Origin: Datisca glomerata
Lineage: Eukaryota; Streptophyta; Magnoliopsida; Cucurbitales; Datiscaceae
Length of the DNA: 64,000 nt
Assembly: GCA_003255025.1 (NCBI GenBank)
Contig: QANY01011455.1
Span: forward strand, 62,001-126,000
Direction: 5' to 3'
Shown: positions 59,301 through 64,000 of the stretch, piece by piece
Layout of the letters: each line of letters opens with the position of its first letter
Numbering within the stretch: position 1 is the stretch's first letter
Made by a program: the position numbers and the translations under genes
Notes under the pieces: model-generated
The model's database searches: none
What the model saw: only the letters and a program-made list of their open reading frames with translations
Told to the model about the DNA's origin: nothing

Positions 59301-62300
59301 TTTTCAGGATCTTTATTCAGAAAAAGAGGATAATTTTTATGACATTTTGGGCGTGGATTGGGCTCCAATCTCTTCAGAAAGCAGGCTGTGGCTTGAAAGG
59401 CAATTTGAGGAAGAAGAGGTCAAAAGGGCAGTTATGGAATGCAATAGAGATGAATCACGAGGTCCTGATGACTTCACAATTGCTATTTTTCAAGAGTGTT
59501 GGGATATTCTCAAGTTGGATGTGATGAAAGTTTTTCATGACTTTCACAGTAACGGAGTGGTGAATGCATGAAACAATGCAACTTTCATTTGCCTAATCCC
59601 AAAGAAATTAAAAGCAATGAGATTGGCTGAATTCAGACCTATAAGCTTAGTTTGCAGCATATACAAGATCCTGGCAAAGGTGTTGGCTGCTAGATTAAGA
59701 GAAGTTTTGGAGGAAACTGTTTCTACAAATCAAGGGGCTTTTGTTAGAGATGGGCAGATTTTGGACATGGTGCTGGTGGCAAATGAGATTATTGAGGATT
59801 ATAGAAGTAACAAAAAGGAAGGAATTGTCTTCAAAATTGACTTCGAAAAAGCTTATGATCATGTGAATTGGAATTTTATTGATTTAGTCTTAGAGAAAAA
59901 GGGTTTTGGAGTGATTTGGAGAAAGTGGATTAAGGGTTGTTTGAACTCAGTCAATTTTCAGTGATTATTAATGGGAGACCTAGAGGAAAATTTAAAAGTT
60001 CTAGAGGCTTGAGACAAGGGGACCCCATATCTCCTTTTTTATTTACATTAGTGGTCGATGTTTTAAGCAGATTGGTTTCGAGAGGTATAGATAATGATGT
60101 TTTAGAGGGTTTTAAAATAGGAAGAAATTGATTAGACGTGTCTCATTTGCAATTTGCAAATGATACTATCTTTTTTATCCCTAATAGTAAAGAGAGGTTT
60201 GAAAATTTGATGAACATGGTTAAATTGTTTTTCTCTTTCTCCGGATTGAAAATTAATTTAGAGAAGTGTGTTGTGGTAGGGATTAATGTTAATAATCTAG
60301 TCTTGAATGAGTTTGCCAACATTGTAGGATGTGATGTGGGATCTTGGCCTATGAAATATTTAGGCCTCCCTCTTGGAGGTAATCCCAATTCCTTGGAATT
60401 TTGAAATCCGGTTGTTGAAAAGTTGAAGAAAAGATTGGATGGGTGGAAAAAATGCTGTTTTTCTAGAGGAGGCGGGTTAGTTTTGATACAAGCTGTTTTG
60501 AGAAGTATCCCTATTTATTACATGTCTATTTTTAGATTACCACCGAAAGTAGCTAGCATCTTAGAAAGATTGATGAGAGATTTTTTTTGGGAGGGTGTTG
60601 AGGAAGGGAGAAAAGATCACTTAGTTAGATGGGAAGAAGTTACTAAAAGCAAGGATCTAGGTGGGTTGGGCAGGGGGAATCTTTTGTCTAGGAATAAAGC
60701 ACTTTTAGGGAAGTGGCTTTGGAGGTTTCCTTTGAAAACTGATTCTTTGTGGGTTTCTGTTATCAAAAGCGTTTAGGGTACTCATTCCAACAGATGGGAT
60801 TAATAAGGTGGTAAGTGGTTCTTTTAAAAAACTTGGAAGTTTATTTCTAGAGGACTTGAGTCTTTTCTCAATGGAGTTTCTCTGAACTTAGGTGATGGTA
60901 AGAAAATTAAATTCTGGAAGATAGATGGTTGGGTTATAAGGCTTTTTTTTGCTTCTTTTCCAAGCCTTTTTTTAGTCTCTTTGAACCATAATGATAAAGT
61001 TGGAAACTTGATTCTTTCTTATTCTCCACTCTCTTGGAATTTATCCTTTAGAAGAAACCGTACTCATTCAGAAATAGGAGAGTATCTTAGTTTGTTGTCC
61101 TTGCTCAACACTTGTTCTTTTAATGCTGAAGTGATGGACAAAAGGGTGTGGGCACTTGACAAATCAGGGGTTTTCTCTTGTAATCCTTTATGCATTTTAT
61201 TTCTAATGATGTGGATTCCCATCAATCCTTCCCTTTTCCTCTAATATGGAAATCTTGTTCTCCTTCCAAAGTTGAAGTTTGTTTTTTTGGCTGTTAGTAT
61301 TGGGAAAGTAAAGTACTGCTGACACACTTCAAAAGAGAAGATCTTATATGTGCTTATCTCCTTCTTGGTGCGTTTTGTGCAAAAGCAACTTTGAGAGTTC
61401 AAACCATCTTTTTCTGCATTGTCATTCGGCTTCTTCATTATGGAATCGGTTGTTGTTGTTGTTTGATCTAAGCGGGGTGAAGTCTTGCTCAGTGGAGATG
61501 TTGATTAGATTGGATTTCGGTGGAAATAAAAAGAAAAATGGTTTGTGGTATCACGCGGTCTTTGCAGTATTTTGGGTCCTTTGGCTTGAGAGAAATGGAA
61601 GAATTTTTGAAGACACAGTTGCTATGGAAGAAAATTATTCTTCTGGCTTCTTCTTGGTCGTCAAAGTCGAAACTTTTTAAAGATAACCCTTGGTCTTATT
61701 TTTTTTTATAATTGGAATTTGTTATGTATGTAGCTGTGTGTAATATTGGATTTCAGTATCTGTTTTGTTCTTGTTCTGTTTAGTTTTCAGTTTTTGGTGG
61801 ATTACTCATCCTCCAAATCCTACTCTTGTACTCTTTTTTTAATTATTAATATATATTTTCTGTTTCCTATAAAAAAGAATATATATTTACTATGGCTGAG
61901 TAGATATGATAAGAATTAAATATGTTCTGATATGATAAGAATTAAATATGTTCTTGTTAATATATATTATTTTGGCAACACACACAATATATTAATACTA
62001 TGCTATGAAAAGCGAAAAGGTCAAATTTGACAAGGTGAAAGGAGTATGAGAAAACCAAGATGTAAGTAGAAGAGAGAAAATTAAAGCTAAAAATTAAGTT
62101 ATGATTTTCCATGCCTTTGTTTACACATTTGTGAAGGATATCTAAATTTACAAATGATGCTCATCACTGATTACAAGTATCGCACAAGTTCCTGATTATT
62201 AATAGAATGTATTATTCTTATAAAAAATCTATTGCCCGAGTCCCTTGAATTTGTCTGCAAAAATTGATTACTCGTCAACAACTCAACCACACTTCGAACT

Positions 62301-63994
62301 TCCTTTATGGCCTCCAACTTTTGTTGTTTTCAAGAACAACAGTTCTCCTGAGCTGAACTTATAAAGTGAAGAGACAGTATTTATGTGGCTAGGTTTGCTA
62401 TGTTCTGTTATCACTAAAGCTTTTTACGGGTGCTTTATCTTAACAGGTTAGCTTCCGAGTCCAATATCCTAAAGATTATCAAGACCTTTCTTATGAGGAC
62501 CTCAAGGAATTCAAGCACACGAGATATGGTAATTACTTTTTTGTTGATTTTATTTGATTGGCCGATCACCACTTGCTTGGTTCTTATTATAGTTGTTCAT
62601 ACTTCTTTAAGTATAGCTTAATATACAAGGGCACCTATAGCACCTACACGACAATAACACAGTCTCTGATGTTGCTAGCTGTGGCGGATGTACTAATTGA
62701 TGCAGCCTCAGTTTTAGGGGGTGATGTGACGCTCAAAATTCTCTACATGAGGCTTTTAGAGGTGAGGATCTCATAGTTTTACTCTATAACAGTTCATAGT
62801 TTTATGCTTCTCTTTGACTGCCACCATGTGTCTCACTTTTCTATTGTCTAACTAGCCTGTCACTACTTTCGTAGGCTCAAATAGATTTGTTTGTTTTATC
62901 TAGTTTTTGAAATGAGCTAGCTTTCGAAACAAAAAATAGCTTGCTCATATTAGCGAATTAATTCCAGAAGCACTTTGTTTTTACACTTTATAATCTGAAT
63001 AACATCTAATGTACAAGTCTAAAAGGAAATAAAGTAAGTGAAGGCATTTAAAATTTAACGAATATCACAACAATAGAGGTCTATTTTTAATTCTTTTAAT
63101 AATGTTGATGAGAACATCATAGTTATGACATAATCATGTTATGTGAGAGGGGCAGAGCCTGATGCCTTAATCTTTTCTGTCTTTTTTCTTGTGATTGCTC
63201 TAACTGGTTTGCACACTGAAGATGCCCGATCACTCCATTAAAGTTCACTTTGCGAACTACTTTATATACTTTCTGCATGTTGAAGCTACTCGAATGTTTT
63301 GCTCGTTATAGTCGTATATGTACATTTATTTGGACGTAGGTAGATCATTTCTTAAACTAGTCACGTCGTTTTTTCCTAAAAGTATGCGCTATTATCAATT
63401 ATGTTTCGGCCTTAGTTTCTGATATCATAATAATAAGTGTTATTTTAACAAAAAATTAATTAGTATAATTTTTCCTTCTCATAGTCATTTCTAGATGAAA
63501 TCTTAGAAAAATGTGGACTCTCTGTGTGTGCGCGCTCAACAGTGGTTTAGCCCTTTTGCTTTTGCTTGTATATTTTCTTCAATAATGAAAGCCCATAATA
63601 ATCTTTATTTTTTGTCCGATAAAATAAAAAAAGGAAATGAACTTCAATGATAGTTCATGCGGTCTTTGAGAAAAAAAATAAACGAAAGAGAGAAAAATGA
63701 AGAGGTATCTTTTTTATTCCTTGATGTTTGTCTCAGAAGGAAGAATCCACTTCGATGTTCGTCATGCCTTCAGAATTTTCTGAATTTTTTACAAGTAAAA
63801 TGTATCTTTTTCATACTTGTGAAAAAAATATACGTTAGTTGTATGTTTTAAACATTATCTTTAATCTATTTAAGGTTGTTGCTAGCTGTGGGAATGACGA
63901 AGATAGTGAATGGCGTCCAGCGGAGGCTGCTTTATTTTGTATCCGGGCTATATCAAAGTATGTTTCAGTCAGTGAAGCTCAAGTGATGCCTAAG
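50400..63994 (+). CDS. MOS14: Transportin-SR / MOS14 (TNPO3-like importin-beta), 5' half, 15 exons
   Basis: Imports SR splicing factors into the nucleus; in Arabidopsis MOS14 is needed for correct splicing of immune receptor genes. Exons: 50400-50522, 51023-51100, 51238-51300, 51810-51857, 51942-52088, 52545-52676, 52805-52845, 54161-54252, 54905-55032, 57481-57556, 57679-57799, 57879-57978, 62447-62528, 62679-62761, 63875-63994. All join in frame through GT..AG introns, giving 478 codons of about 960 expected; the gene continues past the window. The start MELQNTVKEALNALYHHPDD matches the family N-terminus. An importin-N-like helical region (to about residue 95) is followed by an exportin-1-like domain (about 100-250: IAVAALAVHVPAEDWGDGG, FNYKIAARPDRRRQFEKEL). 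Helical repeats follow (DIASMTFNFWHSLQ, DVLIDAASVLGGD). No internal stop. Introns 9 (2.4 kb) and 12 (4.5 kb) are swollen by transposons. The last donor (gtatac, 63995) is inferred. Confidence 0.94.
52846..54160 (+). other. Intron 7 of the MOS14-like gene (1.3 kb)
   Basis: Begins gtacgtg, ends tgtgtttcag. AT-rich with no transposon signature that I can identify. Open frames in it are not coding. Confidence 0.8.
55190..55700 (+). other. Possible LTR/TRIM-like fragment in intron 9
   Basis: Contains sequence reminiscent of short plant LTRs (tcctagttaattaggattta, aataaacaagag polyadenylation-like region, aaccctag and accttaaaccctaaaac telo-box-like motifs). There is no paired LTR, PBS or target duplication, so this is only a suggestion. 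Confidence 0.2.
56052..56915. mobile_element. Non-autonomous MULE-like element in intron 9, perfect 9-bp TSD
   Basis: Element 56061-56906 (846 bp) lies between identical TTAATTTTT at 56052-56060 and 56907-56915. Long terminal inverted repeats of about 160 bp: the left end gagaaaagcacaaaatacgc pairs with the complement of the right end, gggaaaactacaaaacacac. Both arms continue through aagttt.cactttctgt.atttcta to taatatagccxaaact and cttctgaaatctc. Inside the left arm a 35-bp segment (cttctgaaatctcxgcgaaa) is duplicated. No transposase. Long inverted repeats plus 9-bp duplication indicate a Mutator-like element. Confidence 0.85.
58237..58870 (+). pseudogene. LINE ORF2 endonuclease domain remnant
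   Basis: Frames broken by a stop at 58511 and frameshifts. Recognisable: GRGGGIVVVWDVRIL, EWWFSGIYGPN, CLGGDFNMVRF (the GGDFN motif), FTWSNLRGRLVCSKIDRFLF, EALSRVTSDHCPIIL (the SDH catalytic motif). The N-terminal WNVRG and catalytic Glu regions are absent, so target-nicking activity is lost. Confidence 0.85.
58871..61711 (+). pseudogene. LINE ORF2 reverse transcriptase and zinc-finger (zf-RVT) remnant
   Basis: RT region 59380-60400: SRGPDDFTIAIFQECWDILK, EFRPISLVCSIYKILAKVLA, TNQGAFVRDGQILDMVLVAN, IDFEKAYDHVNW, SSRGLRQGDPISPFLFTLVV. The catalytic dyad region reads LQFANDTIFF, so the first Asp of the expected FADD is Asn (AAT at 60159-60161). Then GSWPMKYLGLPLGGNPNS, LDGWKKCCFSRGGGLVLIQA and DLGGLGRGNLLSRNKALLGK. 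The C-terminal zf-RVT (61348-61470) has CVLCKSNFESSNHLFLHC. At least six stops or frameshifts. Confidence 0.88.
62102..62197. repeat. Source segment of the LINE 5'-junction filler
   Basis: tgattttccatgcctttgtt through cgcacaagttcctgatt. Nearly identical (a G/C change in gtttaSacattt) to 58098-58192, and its first 48 bp recur again at 58188-58236. Only this copy is in its original intronic position. Confidence 0.85.
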
Positions 63995-64000
63995 GTATAC

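Larger units (their letters stand above)
58076..61895 (+). mobile_element. L1-type LINE, 5'-truncated, in intron 12, with 19-bp TSD
   Basis: Sense-oriented non-LTR retrotransposon. The 3' end (cctataaaaaa at 61866-61876) directly abuts gaatatatatttaCtatgg (61877-61895); a copy with one mismatch is at 58076-58094, forming a 19-bp target duplication. LINE sequence proper begins near 58237; 58095-58236 is filler matching 62102-62197. ORF1 and the first part of the ORF2 endonuclease are missing. It lies wholly within an intron between exons ending 57978 and starting 62447, so it does not disturb the reading frame. Confidence 0.88.

Noticed and set aside
58247..61711. Endonuclease/RT frames considered as exons of the MOS14-like gene or as a separate gene
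   Set aside because: They have L1 ORF2 motifs, stops and frameshifts, and lie between two exons that join in phase without them.
1..64000. Search for an undescribed defence, CRISPR-like or gene-cluster system
   Set aside because: Apart from one host gene, everything I could identify belongs to known plant transposable element classes or simple repeats; nothing supports a new multi-gene system.

Overview
This is nuclear DNA from a flowering plant, most likely a eudicot. It is AT-rich, has an intron-rich gene with plant-type GT..AG junctions, and is dominated by plant retrotransposons. Only one real host gene is present: the 5' half of a MOS14/Transportin-SR (TNPO3-like) nuclear import receptor. 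It starts at 50400 and runs off the right edge after 15 recognisable exons (478 codons). I cannot name the species.

Layout. 1-12073: minus-strand Ty1/copia family (called family A here): untranslated leader (1-2019), an array of about 1.2-kb truncated LTR+leader units (2020-10267), then a full LTR (10268-12073). 12074-18233: minus-strand SIRE/Maximus-like Ty1/copia remnant (integrase, RT, RNase H, an extra ORF, polypurine tract, start of 3' LTR). It is split by a plus-strand solo LTR of family A (13452-15754) with a perfect 5-bp target duplication. 18801-21100: CACTA (En/Spm) transposase remnant, its 3' terminus and a second CACTA-like subterminal repeat block. An isolated protein-kinase exon follows at 21541. 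22.3-25.1 kb: three tRNA-derived SINEs and a free-standing LTR. 25.2-37.0 kb: fragments of a Ty3/gypsy Tat-like element surround a plus-strand family A copia (26132-~34550). The 5' LTR of that copia is split by a rearranged pararetrovirus-like insert (27274-30164). 38.7-41.8 kb: second Tat-like gypsy (LTR, PBS, gag, protease) with a 72-bp tandem repeat. 42.06-42.72 kb: a large TG/TA microsatellite. 42.72-48.24 kb: a chromodomain (Tekay/Del) gypsy with a 2.4-kb 5' LTR, internally deleted. 48.2-49.9 kb: two copies of a dispersed repeat and a 994-bp MULE-like element with a perfect 9-bp target duplication. 50.0-64.0 kb: promoter and gene.

The host gene has itself been invaded. Intron 9 holds an 846-bp MULE-like element with a 9-bp target duplication. 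Intron 12 holds a 5'-truncated L1-type LINE of about 3.7 kb in sense orientation. Its 5' junction carries filler DNA copied from about 200 bp downstream of the insertion point. All coding exons remain in frame, so the gene looks intact. Almost every other open frame in the window is a transposon remnant or low-complexity shadow. I saw no tRNA or rRNA gene, CRISPR array or prokaryotic system, and no convincing undescribed biological system. The most novel items are structural: the LTR-leader tandem array, the filler-DNA LINE junction, the inverted pararetrovirus-like insert, and the captured kinase exon beside CACTA sequence.
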